The notes below the pieces were generated by a model. That model searched no databases. It was not told the origin of the DNA and worked only from the letters and a program-made list of their open reading frames with translations. A stretch of 64,000 bases of DNA from CBDHFQ01 sp965262565. Lineage in GTDB: Bacteria; Bacteroidota; Bacteroidia; J057. How positions within the stretch are numbered: position 1 is the stretch's first letter; each line of letters starts with the position of its first letter. Below, piece by piece: positions 27,801 to 35,923 of the stretch. Both the position numbers and the translations under genes were made by a program. The stretch is from the NCBI GenBank assembly GCA_965262565.1, contig CBDHFQ010000029.1:248001-312000 (forward strand), read 5' to 3'.

Positions 27801-28428
27801 CCAAATCTCCTTCCAACTGCAGCCTTAAGCCACTGGTTACGGAGGCACTTCTGTTATTACCTACAACTAATCCTCTGGAGAGACTTCCGTTTTTGCGAAT
27901 TTGAGACGTTTCCCAAAAGGCAGGTGTGCCGCTATTATTTTTTACGTTCAACGCTAATTCGGAAGGAGTAAAATAGGGAGATTCTGGTAAGCTATCCTTT
28001 AACATGCTCTCAGACATTGGAACAAATCCCACTATAGAAGAAGGAGGGCTGTTAGTGTATTTGTATTGAAAAAGATAGGTTCCTGGATCTATTATATTAA
28101 TAAATTCAATTTGGCCACTAATACCGATTACTTTGAAAAAGGATTCAGGAACAGTGGATCCTTCTTTAAATGCATGAGTTATGGACGCCCGTTCCAGTTT
28201 TTTAATAACTACTGTATGAGGGAGGATAAATTTCTGCGAAAGTTGAACCGTATCTTGATGGGTATATGCTATGCTATCTGAAAATGAAAGAATGTGTTGG
28301 CCCAATAAACCAAAAGGTAAGCCAGAAAGAATAGTACCAAGAACTATTCTTTTTAAGAAAAAATATTGACAGCTAAAGTAATAATTACTGCATACTTTCT
28401 TCATCAAGCCAATGAGAAAAAAATTCAA
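24835..28428 (-). CDS. Large outer-membrane beta-barrel protein, uncharacterised Bacteroidota family
   Basis: A 1,197-residue protein. A hydrophobic export signal ends near LLGQ (about 44); the true start may be M9 (MKKVCS). Residues 180-350 contain the block GNNRSASVTSGLRLQLEGD then ITDENIPIQPDGTTQQISDFDKIFIQL, which recurs in large Bacteroidota surface proteins of unknown role. An EF-hand-like DVNNNGIQDIDEF lies near residue 880. The C-terminal 300 residues alternate polar and hydrophobic residues and end in an aromatic F, as outer-membrane barrels do. Similar calcium-like loops occur in SprA of the T9SS, but length and sequence do not support calling it SprA. The gene is monocistronic; function is unknown. 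Confidence 0.65.
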   Translation of the reverse strand: MNFFLIGLMKKVCSNYYFSCQYFFLKRIVLGTILSGLPFGLLGQHILSFSDSIAYTHQDTVQLSQKFILPHTVVIKKLERASITHAFKEGSTVPESFFKVIGISGQIEFINIIDPGTYLFQYKYTNSPPSSIVGFVPMSESMLKDSLPESPYFTPSELALNVKNNSGTPAFWETSQIRKNGSLSRGLVVGNNRSASVTSGLRLQLEGDLGDGLSILGNITDENIPIQPDGTTQQISDFDKIFIQLQKDPFQVTLGDYEIKKQNSRFANFYRNVQGLNAVYHQNSIKAFVSGAVAKGRFQTNTFEGLEGVSGPYRLTGQNGERFIFVLAGSERIYLNGKLMIRGATQDYIIDYNTAEITFTPKHVITSVSRIVVDFEYNDRQYNRSLLIAGFAYEQPNQKVSINASYARDADNPNAPFEDPEVFSSIRDSLSTIGDNVEEAAISGISLSGFNGDEVRYAQRDTVIRDSAFIFYEFSTHPEEAVFKIFFSFVGSGNGDYVRDVSGINNNVFRWVSPDESGFSRGDYAPIRTWVLPKLLEVVDIQSNIQLNDHISIYTETGISREDKNRLSPIDDEDNTGLANLTGLRFSNVKLWDSTTLSFDLNHQYVAARYENLDRIYRPEYDRVWNLLSLSERENEHISTGKLTLNFDQLSVGSEVGIRQTASGSKALRQKYSVESRAKKWLEGNYTFTQITNQDDAILRDATWTRHEGDIFKRLGNWRIGTQIWLEDRLEQRADSTTDRTISFADLTPYIKTSGERKLSLELSWNYRKEKAFLAGKDRDKSLAHTYTLQTAYRPSPKLQLKGVTSLRDFRILDTLFQQQGLSNTRLVQSQLQAQFQSSWIRTQWVYEVNSEQVSRREWRFIEVNPGQGQFEWQDVNNNGIQDIDEFQLAVNPLAANFIRVQIPSRELFPTTRLSLKGNLNIDLRKLIPSSESSSFFHKLLSQIRSVSAVNLRQNKNRASAFNTYLLQLKNIFEDENLLDAQYSFRQDLTFFPNSPGGDLRLSYHDNQSKLFLSTGNELRGIKFGTLKPRVNFDAKRSIEVEAQIGRKFAEADSFNSRNFNIQFIDVQPQFNIQLNRKLRLALGYQYSFKKNLDESTQNSTTAFTHKTFLDAKLNMKDRNNIFTKFELVHINQIGEADFSAAYELREGLQNGFNGIWQAFITFYILSNVELSINYDGRVSTEEAVIHTARMQVRAFF

Positions 28429-28518
28429 TTCAGAACACTAAAGATAATACAACCTTTAGCTGTACGAACCTACAAGAAATGTACCGTAACTTAGAGAGAA
28501 GTAGAGGGAAAAACTAAC

Positions 28519-31500
28519 TTAGTGTTTCCCATTAGATGGATGATGAGTGGTGCCATTACCATTGATTAGCTCATGAGTTCCATTTGATGTCTGAGCTATT
28601 TCGGCTAAATCTTGTTGGGGATTGGCCTGGACAGAGGGCAATTCTATGAAGAAGGAAGTACCTTTACCCAGGGCAGAAACAAAATAGATTTTTCCATCAC
28701 ATAATTCGATAATTCTTTTGACCATAGCAAGCCCAAGGCCCATACCAGAGCTCTTGGTAGAAAAGCTAGGTTCAAAAGCTTTTTCTTGAACTTCTTCCGT
28801 CATCCCTTTTCCATTGTCTTTGATTTCTATTCTTGTACGATCTCCTTTATCGAGAATATCCATAGAAATATGCATAATACCATCCCCATCTATCGCCTGA
28901 AGTCCATTTTTAATCAAGTTATTAAAGCAGCGCTGTAATTGATCTCTATCTGCAAATATTTCAAATTTTGTGGGAGGTATATCTATAATCCACATGGCAT
29001 CTTCAGATTGTGCATATAAATCTACTACTTCCAGTAAAATATCATTTACAATTATTTTTGATTTAGCAGGCTCAGGCATTTTAGCAAATTCGGAAAAGGA
29101 ATTTGCTATTCTCACCATCGTATCGATTTGTACGAGCAGTGTTTTCATTACTCTTGGAAACATTCGGTCAAGACTTCCCGCTTTTTCCTGCCATGCCCTG
29201 CTTAAATGCTGAATACTCAACTTCATAGGAGTCAAGGGGTTTTTGATTTCATGAGCTACCTGACGAGCCATTTGCCTCCAAGCAAGTTCACGCTGAGTCT
29301 GAGCCAGCTTTTTCTCACTATCTGCCAGCTTACTAACCATGGTATTATATGCTTTCACGATAGCTCCAATCTCATCTCTTGAGTGATATTCAATAGGCTT
29401 GTTGACATGCCCCAGATTAATGCTGGAAAGTCTTTGCTGCAATAGTAATAAAGGCTTGGATAGGGCATCTGAAGCTAATACAGCTACTAGGTTGATAATC
29501 AAAAAGATGAGTAAGTAAATGTTAATGAGATAGGCTAGAAAGTCTAGTACCTGAGCCTCGAGCTGATCCTGTTTAGCTATATAAGTAACATTGATATAAC
29601 CTATAGGGCTTGCATAATTTCCTATTATGGGCCAATAGCAAGACAAATATTTAAGCTTCCCTATTTGCTCCTTAACAACCAAATAAGATTTATTCCCAGT
29701 ACTCAGAACTTTAAAAGCCTCAGAATTCATTAAATTAGAACTTAATCCAGCTTCGAAAATTAAAGGCTGGGTGGAAGCTAGCCTCTTGCCATTAACATCA
29801 AACACGTTGATATCGTTTCTGACTACGGATTCCAACTCCTGTATCTTCTTTCGAAATTCTTTTAACCGATAGTACTTTCCAAGTTTATCATTATGGTAGA
29901 AGACGTAATCTTCACCTAAAAGGGAAGTTAGTCTTGAAGCCTCTTCTATTAATTCTCCTTCCGCCTGCTTTTCATATCTTTCCTGTATAAAGGGATATAA
30001 GAATGAGATAATAATAAACATAGGTAATATGCTGATAATCAAAAGACCTATACGAATTTTGGTTCTTAGTGCAAAATGGAAGGAGAATGGCATTGCATTA
30101 AGAGAACGTAGTAGATATACAGGTAGGGCGATAATAAGTAGAGCACTAAAGATGTAGAAATAAAATATGAAAGAAAATAAAGAAACAACCCCAAATAAAT
30201 TCTGTCTGGGAAATCGTACTACTACAATCTTTCGTTTATCAATCTGTTCCTTATACTCAATATAAGTGCGACGATGAACTGTTTTGGGTAAAGAGTCTTC
30301 AGATTCTATAGAGAGAGGGAAGTCCTGATTTCCTCTGTGATAGTATAAAAGTTCATCTCTATAAATAGCATGATCGAAGGAGTTGATAAGCTTGGTATCA
30401 TCATAAACTTTTTCATCCATGGAAAGAGAAGGGTATAAGCCTTCTGTCTCCCTTCGAATTGGCCTCAGTTCTAAAATGAAGGTGGTTGGTCCACCCGAAG
30501 ATAGCTTTATGCGAAATCTGGCAATATACATATCTGCATATCGATTTTCGTAATTTGGTAGTTGGAACAAGCTATCTGTACCTGCAATAAATTCAGCTCT
30601 ATCTTCTAGTTTAAGATCAGTATTAGGGCTGAAAAGAGGAGGACTTTTTTGATAATTAATTAATGGCCTTCCATTGCTATCGAACATGAACAGTTTAACA
30701 TCATATCCTTTAAAAATTGGATCGAGATATTCCTCTTGAACCCAAACAGAGAATTCTGATGAAGAACTCCTTTTATATTTTCTTTGAATATCATCCTTAA
30801 ACCGCGTCATATCTATCTCTGACTTTTGAAGGGCAAAGGCTATGTTACCCACCTGGTTACCTAGAATTTGACCTGTAATTTGTTTGGCTTCCCCCAGACT
30901 TTTCTGATGAATACTCCTTACCACATGGAAGGTAATCAGGGCAGAAAAAATCATGATGATTAACAAATAATTTGCAAGATCCTGGTGGAGAATCTGCCTA
31001 AACGGGTATCTGTATACGACGATAAGGAATAATATGATTACACTGCCATTCACCAGTCCTAGTACAGGATCATCCCAATGGATAAACAGACATACACTAA
31101 TGATGCTTAACAATGAAAGAATGAGAAATTGAATGGAAAATTTATTTCTTAATCCAAAAACTATGTTAAATCTAAGTAGGGTAAATATGATAAAAGAAAA
31201 CGCGAGGAGTAATAAGCCCACGTCCAGTAATATCAAATAAGAATTAATATTAGCTGCGAATACATTTGCAAACTCTACATCTACTTTACTATTCCTGGTA
31301 ATCTTTTCAAATGTAGTAGCATAATCTTTTAACAGATACACGCTTAACGCAAATGAGGCGATGAAAATAATCCACGCAAAAATAGAATATCTGGTGATTT
31401 TTCTGTAAACATAATTTAGCAGACGAAAAGCATATATCTTTAAGATCCAGGAAGTTATAAGAATGGTTAGTATATTCAGTGTCAAATCTCCCAACGAAGG

Positions 31501-32343
31501 AGCCAGATTACTAAAAGAAAGAATGGTGGGTTGAAATAGTTCAAGGGTAATATAACTATCGGGCAGATCCAGCAGATAAAAAGTACCTCTAATTAGAAGA
31601 ATAATCAGAAGCAACAATAAATTAATTAAATATCGATAATTCCACCTTTTTAGGGTATAGAGTCTAAGAAATACGAAGAAAAATATAATTCCAGCAACAA
31701 AGAAACCCAATACAGCTATGCGAATAGATCTGCGAAATTTTTGAGGAGGAAGGTATTCTATAGTGAAAACAGGCAAGCCATCCAGATCTGAAATCAAAAT
31801 GCCCTGTTCCTTTTGTCCGGGGGTAATCTTTAAGGAACGTTTATCCTGCTCTGAGAATAAATTGCTATTCTGCCATCTTCCCAAAAATATATATGGGACC
31901 AGAAATCTGTTATTGATTTCAAAAGTATTATAAATGGGAATTAGTGCTACATAAGTTCCATTTTGATAAGATTTTCGAATTTGATAGAAGATGAATTTCC
32001 TGGATTCCCACACTTTATCCAGGGGCAATGAGGCTAGCCTGTGAATTTTTTCATCCTCTTGGAGAAATTTGTTGTTACTCCAATTAATTAACTTACCTGT
32101 TTGATCATAAGTAAGTTCTACTGCGGGACTGATATCTGGATTATGAGTTCGTTTATGGTCGGGTGTGCTGTAGTAGGAAATGCAATCTTCAAAATCAGAT
32201 TGGAGTTTATCTTTCACATCACGCAGAATCTCAAGGTCGCTTCTGATATAGTCAAGCACATATAAACTGCTACTAGTTAGTAGCATAAAAAGGCTTAAGT
32301 TAAGCCATATTCTGCCTTTATCAGGAAAAGCTGATGTATCCAT
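28519..32343 (-). CDS. Very large NtrY-like membrane histidine kinase
   Basis: A 1,274-residue sensor kinase. Multiple membrane segments lie in the first 480 residues, with two extracytoplasmic regions before and between them and a further pair of helices near 735-790 and 940-970. A HAMP-like segment (about 965-1015) precedes the DHp helix, where QVAHEIKNPLTPMKLS puts the histidine near H1031. HATPase motifs are NNLIKNGLQAI, DNGKGM and GMGLGLAMV. The NPLTPMKLSIQHL phrasing is typical of NtrY. The last 40 residues are low-complexity (N, G, T, H). No response regulator is adjacent; a small membrane protein is 14 bases upstream. Size is about twice that of standard NtrY. Confidence 0.85.
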   Translation of the reverse strand: MDTSAFPDKGRIWLNLSLFMLLTSSSLYVLDYIRSDLEILRDVKDKLQSDFEDCISYYSTPDHKRTHNPDISPAVELTYDQTGKLINWSNNKFLQEDEKIHRLASLPLDKVWESRKFIFYQIRKSYQNGTYVALIPIYNTFEINNRFLVPYIFLGRWQNSNLFSEQDKRSLKITPGQKEQGILISDLDGLPVFTIEYLPPQKFRRSIRIAVLGFFVAGIIFFFVFLRLYTLKRWNYRYLINLLLLLIILLIRGTFYLLDLPDSYITLELFQPTILSFSNLAPSLGDLTLNILTILITSWILKIYAFRLLNYVYRKITRYSIFAWIIFIASFALSVYLLKDYATTFEKITRNSKVDVEFANVFAANINSYLILLDVGLLLLAFSFIIFTLLRFNIVFGLRNKFSIQFLILSLLSIISVCLFIHWDDPVLGLVNGSVIILFLIVVYRYPFRQILHQDLANYLLIIMIFSALITFHVVRSIHQKSLGEAKQITGQILGNQVGNIAFALQKSEIDMTRFKDDIQRKYKRSSSSEFSVWVQEEYLDPIFKGYDVKLFMFDSNGRPLINYQKSPPLFSPNTDLKLEDRAEFIAGTDSLFQLPNYENRYADMYIARFRIKLSSGGPTTFILELRPIRRETEGLYPSLSMDEKVYDDTKLINSFDHAIYRDELLYYHRGNQDFPLSIESEDSLPKTVHRRTYIEYKEQIDKRKIVVVRFPRQNLFGVVSLFSFIFYFYIFSALLIIALPVYLLRSLNAMPFSFHFALRTKIRIGLLIISILPMFIIISFLYPFIQERYEKQAEGELIEEASRLTSLLGEDYVFYHNDKLGKYYRLKEFRKKIQELESVVRNDINVFDVNGKRLASTQPLIFEAGLSSNLMNSEAFKVLSTGNKSYLVVKEQIGKLKYLSCYWPIIGNYASPIGYINVTYIAKQDQLEAQVLDFLAYLINIYLLIFLIINLVAVLASDALSKPLLLLQQRLSSINLGHVNKPIEYHSRDEIGAIVKAYNTMVSKLADSEKKLAQTQRELAWRQMARQVAHEIKNPLTPMKLSIQHLSRAWQEKAGSLDRMFPRVMKTLLVQIDTMVRIANSFSEFAKMPEPAKSKIIVNDILLEVVDLYAQSEDAMWIIDIPPTKFEIFADRDQLQRCFNNLIKNGLQAIDGDGIMHISMDILDKGDRTRIEIKDNGKGMTEEVQEKAFEPSFSTKSSGMGLGLAMVKRIIELCDGKIYFVSALGKGTSFFIELPSVQANPQQDLAEIAQTSNGTHELINGNGTTHHPSNGKH

Positions 32344-32357
32344 AAAGGATATTCAGG

Positions 32358-32990
32358 TTAGTTTTCAGAAAATTTTTGTCTGCTAATCTGGGACCTTGCA
32401 CGCTTGGCACTCGCACTGTACATTTTGGCCTCCAATAAATTTTCAAATTCGTCTCTAATGTAAACAGGTACTCTAAATGAAGCACGTTCGAATTGAAAAG
32501 GTTCTTTTTGAATGATCAGGGTAAATACTACATTGGGATAATCTGATACTAAATAGTAATCAGAAATTTCATGCCATTCGATCAAACTCTTATAATCCGG
32601 AATTCTTACTATTCTATCATTTAACAAAATTCCCTTTTCAGTTACCACTCGAACGAGTAACATCCGTAGAGCGAAATACAAAAACAATAAAGATAAATTT
32701 AATAATATGCAAATTAGGCCGATATCGAAAAATTTCTCTTTCTCTTGAGTAAGGATAATGTCAGGCTTTAAGTATCCCCATGAACTAAAGAAACATGATA
32801 TGCCCACTATAAACAATATTAAAGCTATAACCGAAAATGTGATGGTTATAAGTACCATTTCTGGCTTTTTCCAGACCATTAACGTTTTAGCTAATTGACG
32901 TCTATACCAGTTCGCCATTAGTAAAAGACAGGGAGCTATCAATAATGATAATAATAAACTAAAATTCAATAATAACTTTACCAAGGCCAT
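32358..32990 (-). CDS. Membrane protein with C-terminal PH-like soluble domain, unknown function
   Basis: A 210-residue protein with three hydrophobic segments (about 5-27, 42-68, 88-110) and a soluble C-terminal half (115-210) whose strand pattern (GILLNDRIVRIPDYKSLIEWHEISDYYLV, VVFTLIIQ) resembles small bacterial PH-like domains. It ends 14 bases before the NtrY-like kinase, so the two are probably cotranscribed and may work together. I recognise no family by name and no catalytic motif. Confidence 0.65.
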   Translation of the reverse strand: MALVKLLLNFSLLLSLLIAPCLLLMANWYRRQLAKTLMVWKKPEMVLITITFSVIALILFIVGISCFFSSWGYLKPDIILTQEKEKFFDIGLICILLNLSLLFLYFALRMLLVRVVTEKGILLNDRIVRIPDYKSLIEWHEISDYYLVSDYPNVVFTLIIQKEPFQFERASFRVPVYIRDEFENLLEAKMYSASAKRARSQISRQKFSEN

Positions 32991-33191
32991 GGGAGATATA
33001 TAGGATATTTCTGTTTAAAGATACAAACGAATTGATCAAGATAAAAGTTTTAATGTTTTAATTGATAAAATTCAATATTAGAACTATCGTTTTTCTTTAT
33101 AATATTCTTTGAAAAATAATAAAGCAGACGAATACCTTATCTATTAAAGATGTAATATTGGCATATATTCGAAAATATATTAAACTACCAA

Positions 33192-34157
33192 TTAATAATA
33201 CTTACATGGTGTTAAATATCCGGTTACGTAATCGCGTATTCCTTCTTCCAGCGTACGAAAAGGATGCGAATATCCCAGCGTTATTAATTTATTCATTTCA
33301 GCTTCAGTAAAGTACTGATAGTTATCTCTGATATCTAACGGAGTATCAATATATTCAATATCAACAGGTGCTTCCATAGCGGTGAAAACCGAGGTTGCCA
33401 AATCATTGAAAGTTCGGGCGTTACCTGTACCCAGATTGTAAATCCCATTTTGTTTTCTCGTATTCATCAGAAAAAAAATCACTTCCACAATATCTTTTAC
33501 ATAAATAAAATCTCTTTTTTGTTCTCCATTTTTAAAATCGGGTCTGTGAGATCTAAATAATCTCAATTTGTGGGTTTTCTTGATTTGATGAAATGCGTGA
33601 TAAATGACACTGGCCATTCTTCCTTTGTGATACTCATTAGGACCATAGACATTAAAAAATTTTAGACCAGTCCAATAAAAAGGGTAAGTAGTTTGTTGAA
33701 GTGCCCACATATCAAATTCATGCTTACTTCTTCCATAAGCATTTAAAGGAGATAATCGAGGGAAAATATATTCACGGTCAGAAAATCCATGAGAACCATC
33801 CCCATAAGTAGCTGCACTGCTGGCATAGATCAAAGGAATTTGATAATCTGTACAGATCCGCCAAATTTCCCTTGAATATGAGTAGTTGAGTTTTTGGAAT
33901 AAGGCATCATCACTTTCTGTCGTATCCGTACGAGCGCCCAAATGAATGATAAATTGGATATCAGCTTCTTTTCCTTTAAGCCAATTAAATAGTTGATCCC
34001 GCTGGATCAATGCACTAAAAGTTTTATCCTTGTAATTAGCTTTTTTCTTTTCTACCGTAAAATCATCCACTAAAATAAGATCAAAAAATCGCTCTTCGTT
34101 TAATTTGGCAACCATACAACTGCCGATAAAACCAGCAGCACCCGTAATAATAATCAT
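33192..34157 (-). CDS. hldD: ADP-L-glycero-D-manno-heptose-6-epimerase
   Basis: A 321-residue extended short-chain dehydrogenase. The NADP-binding motif TGAAGFIGS is at residues 5-13, the SSAATYG segment supplies the catalytic serine/threonine, and YGRSK gives Y141 and K145. FFNVYGPNEYHKGRMASV matches HldD/RfaD proteins. It converts ADP-D-glycero- to ADP-L-glycero-manno-heptose for lipopolysaccharide core or other heptosylated glycans. It stands alone on the minus strand with AT-rich gaps on both sides. A related NAD-dependent sugar epimerase is a less likely alternative. Confidence 0.85.
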   Translation of the reverse strand: MIIITGAAGFIGSCMVAKLNEERFFDLILVDDFTVEKKKANYKDKTFSALIQRDQLFNWLKGKEADIQFIIHLGARTDTTESDDALFQKLNYSYSREIWRICTDYQIPLIYASSAATYGDGSHGFSDREYIFPRLSPLNAYGRSKHEFDMWALQQTTYPFYWTGLKFFNVYGPNEYHKGRMASVIYHAFHQIKKTHKLRLFRSHRPDFKNGEQKRDFIYVKDIVEVIFFLMNTRKQNGIYNLGTGNARTFNDLATSVFTAMEAPVDIEYIDTPLDIRDNYQYFTEAEMNKLITLGYSHPFRTLEEGIRDYVTGYLTPCKYY

Positions 34158-34288
34158 ATAAATTAGCTAGTAAATCGTCCTTAAGGAATAAATTAACTTA
34201 TGAGATTTCTCATAAACATCGTAAACCTCAAGAATATTTATCATTCTCGCAACTGTAAAAAGCTTTACCTGAACAGCAGAAAGCTAAT

Positions 34289-35923
34289 TTAGAATTGGAA
34301 GTAAATAAAAGGTTGGATATCAGCTTGTCTTGTTTGAATAACCAACCAGATGATAATAGCTAAGGCAAAAGACTTTATCCATGCAGGTGCCAGTGTAAAC
34401 CTTCTGGTAATGGTAATTTCGAATGAGTCGGGAATAAAATGAAGGATGTACCCCAGAATGCATAGAAGCCAGACATAGGGATATCCCTGTATAATTTGAG
34501 GGAGCAACTCAGCATTAAAGCTAGTAGTTATTCTATTGATAATATCTAATCCAGATTGAAAATTAGTGGCTCTAAAGAAAATCCAACAAAAACATACAAA
34601 ATGGAAGGTGAAAATGAGCCCAATAATAGGCCTTGCTATTTTTAGGGTAGGTTCTAATCCTATTCTAATCTTCCAGTAAAAATTTCCGGCCTTTGCGTAG
34701 GCTTTTCCAAAGGTCCTTTGAGAAGAAATATTACTTTCTAGATAATTGTTGGTTATGAAATGATCCAGTTTAGGCACATAAATCCTCAGAAACTGTTGAA
34801 GGTCTTTAATGACTCTCTCTAATGCAAGCATCATCCCATGCATAAAACCCCAAAAAACAAATTTCCAATTCGCACCGTGCCAAAGGCCTCCTAGTAGCAT
34901 AGTGATCATTAAATTTATGTAGGTTCTAAATTTTCCTTTTCTACTACCTCCTAATGATATATACAAGTAATCCCTAAGCCATGTGGAAAGAGAAATGTGC
35001 CATCTTCTCCAAAAATCTCTTAGACTTCTAGCCTTGTAAGGCGCATTAAAATTTGGTGGTAAGCGAAATCCCATTAATAAGGCAATTCCTATAGCCATAT
35101 CCGAGTATCCAGAGAAGTCACAATATATTTGGAGCGCATATGCGTAAACGCCTAATAAGTTTTCGAGGCCAGAATAGAGTGCAGGTTCATCGAAAATTCT
35201 ATCTACAAAATTGACCCCTATATAATCAGAAATTACTGCCTTTTTAAACAATCCACCGCAAATGAGTAATAAGCCTCTCCCAAGGTCCTCCCTGGAAACG
35301 CGAAGTTTCTTATTGATTTGTGGAATAAAGTCTGCAGCCCTAACGATGGGGCCGGCCACTAATTGGGGAAAGAAGGAGACAAAAAAAGCGAAATCAATGG
35401 GGTTTTTTAAAGGAGTTATTTTATTTCGGAAAATATCAATGCTGTAGCTCATTGTTTGGAAGGTATAGAAGGAAATACCCACGGGAAGAAATATATCGAA
35501 AGTATCATATGAACCTTCAGTAAAGAGAGAGATAGTATCTAAAATGAAGAAAGTGTATTTGAAATAAGCCAGGAGTCCCAGATTAGCTAGTAGGCTCAAA
35601 AACAAGAAAAAAGTTCGGGAAAATTTTGTCTTAGCCTTATGGATAGCCCACCCTAAACCGAAGTCTACTACTGTGGAAAACAGTAGGATCCATACATAAA
35701 TGCCACTGGTTTTGTAATAAAAGAATAGAGAAAAGGCGGTAACATATAAAATTCTTAGCGGCTTATTTTTCTCTAACAGGATGTAAATCCCTAAAAATGC
35801 GATGAACAAAAATAGAAAAAAGCCACTATTAAAAAGAAGTGGTTCAGTAGGATCATATAAAAATAAGTTCCAAACTTGAGCAAGGTCTACATGTTCATCT
35901 ATCCAGCGTCTTAAAAGCTGCAT
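34289..35923 (-). CDS. MBOAT-family O-acyltransferase (AlgI/DltB-like)
   Basis: A 544-residue polytopic protein with about 12 membrane segments. Conserved AlgI-type blocks are LPVGISFYTFQTMSYSIDI, FFPQLVAGPIVRA, DFSGYSDMAIGIALLMGF, FWRRWHISLSTWLRDYLYI and GGLWHGANWKFVFWG, with the catalytic histidine at H349. Such proteins pass acetyl groups from the cytoplasm to a surface glycan, usually with a periplasmic SGNH partner. The next gene upstream in transcription is an SGNH hydrolase overlapping it by 29 bases, giving a complete transmembrane O-acetylation pair. Confidence 0.92.
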   Translation of the reverse strand: MQLLRRWIDEHVDLAQVWNLFLYDPTEPLLFNSGFFLFLFIAFLGIYILLEKNKPLRILYVTAFSLFFYYKTSGIYVWILLFSTVVDFGLGWAIHKAKTKFSRTFFLFLSLLANLGLLAYFKYTFFILDTISLFTEGSYDTFDIFLPVGISFYTFQTMSYSIDIFRNKITPLKNPIDFAFFVSFFPQLVAGPIVRAADFIPQINKKLRVSREDLGRGLLLICGGLFKKAVISDYIGVNFVDRIFDEPALYSGLENLLGVYAYALQIYCDFSGYSDMAIGIALLMGFRLPPNFNAPYKARSLRDFWRRWHISLSTWLRDYLYISLGGSRKGKFRTYINLMITMLLGGLWHGANWKFVFWGFMHGMMLALERVIKDLQQFLRIYVPKLDHFITNNYLESNISSQRTFGKAYAKAGNFYWKIRIGLEPTLKIARPIIGLIFTFHFVCFCWIFFRATNFQSGLDIINRITTSFNAELLPQIIQGYPYVWLLCILGYILHFIPDSFEITITRRFTLAPAWIKSFALAIIIWLVIQTRQADIQPFIYFQF

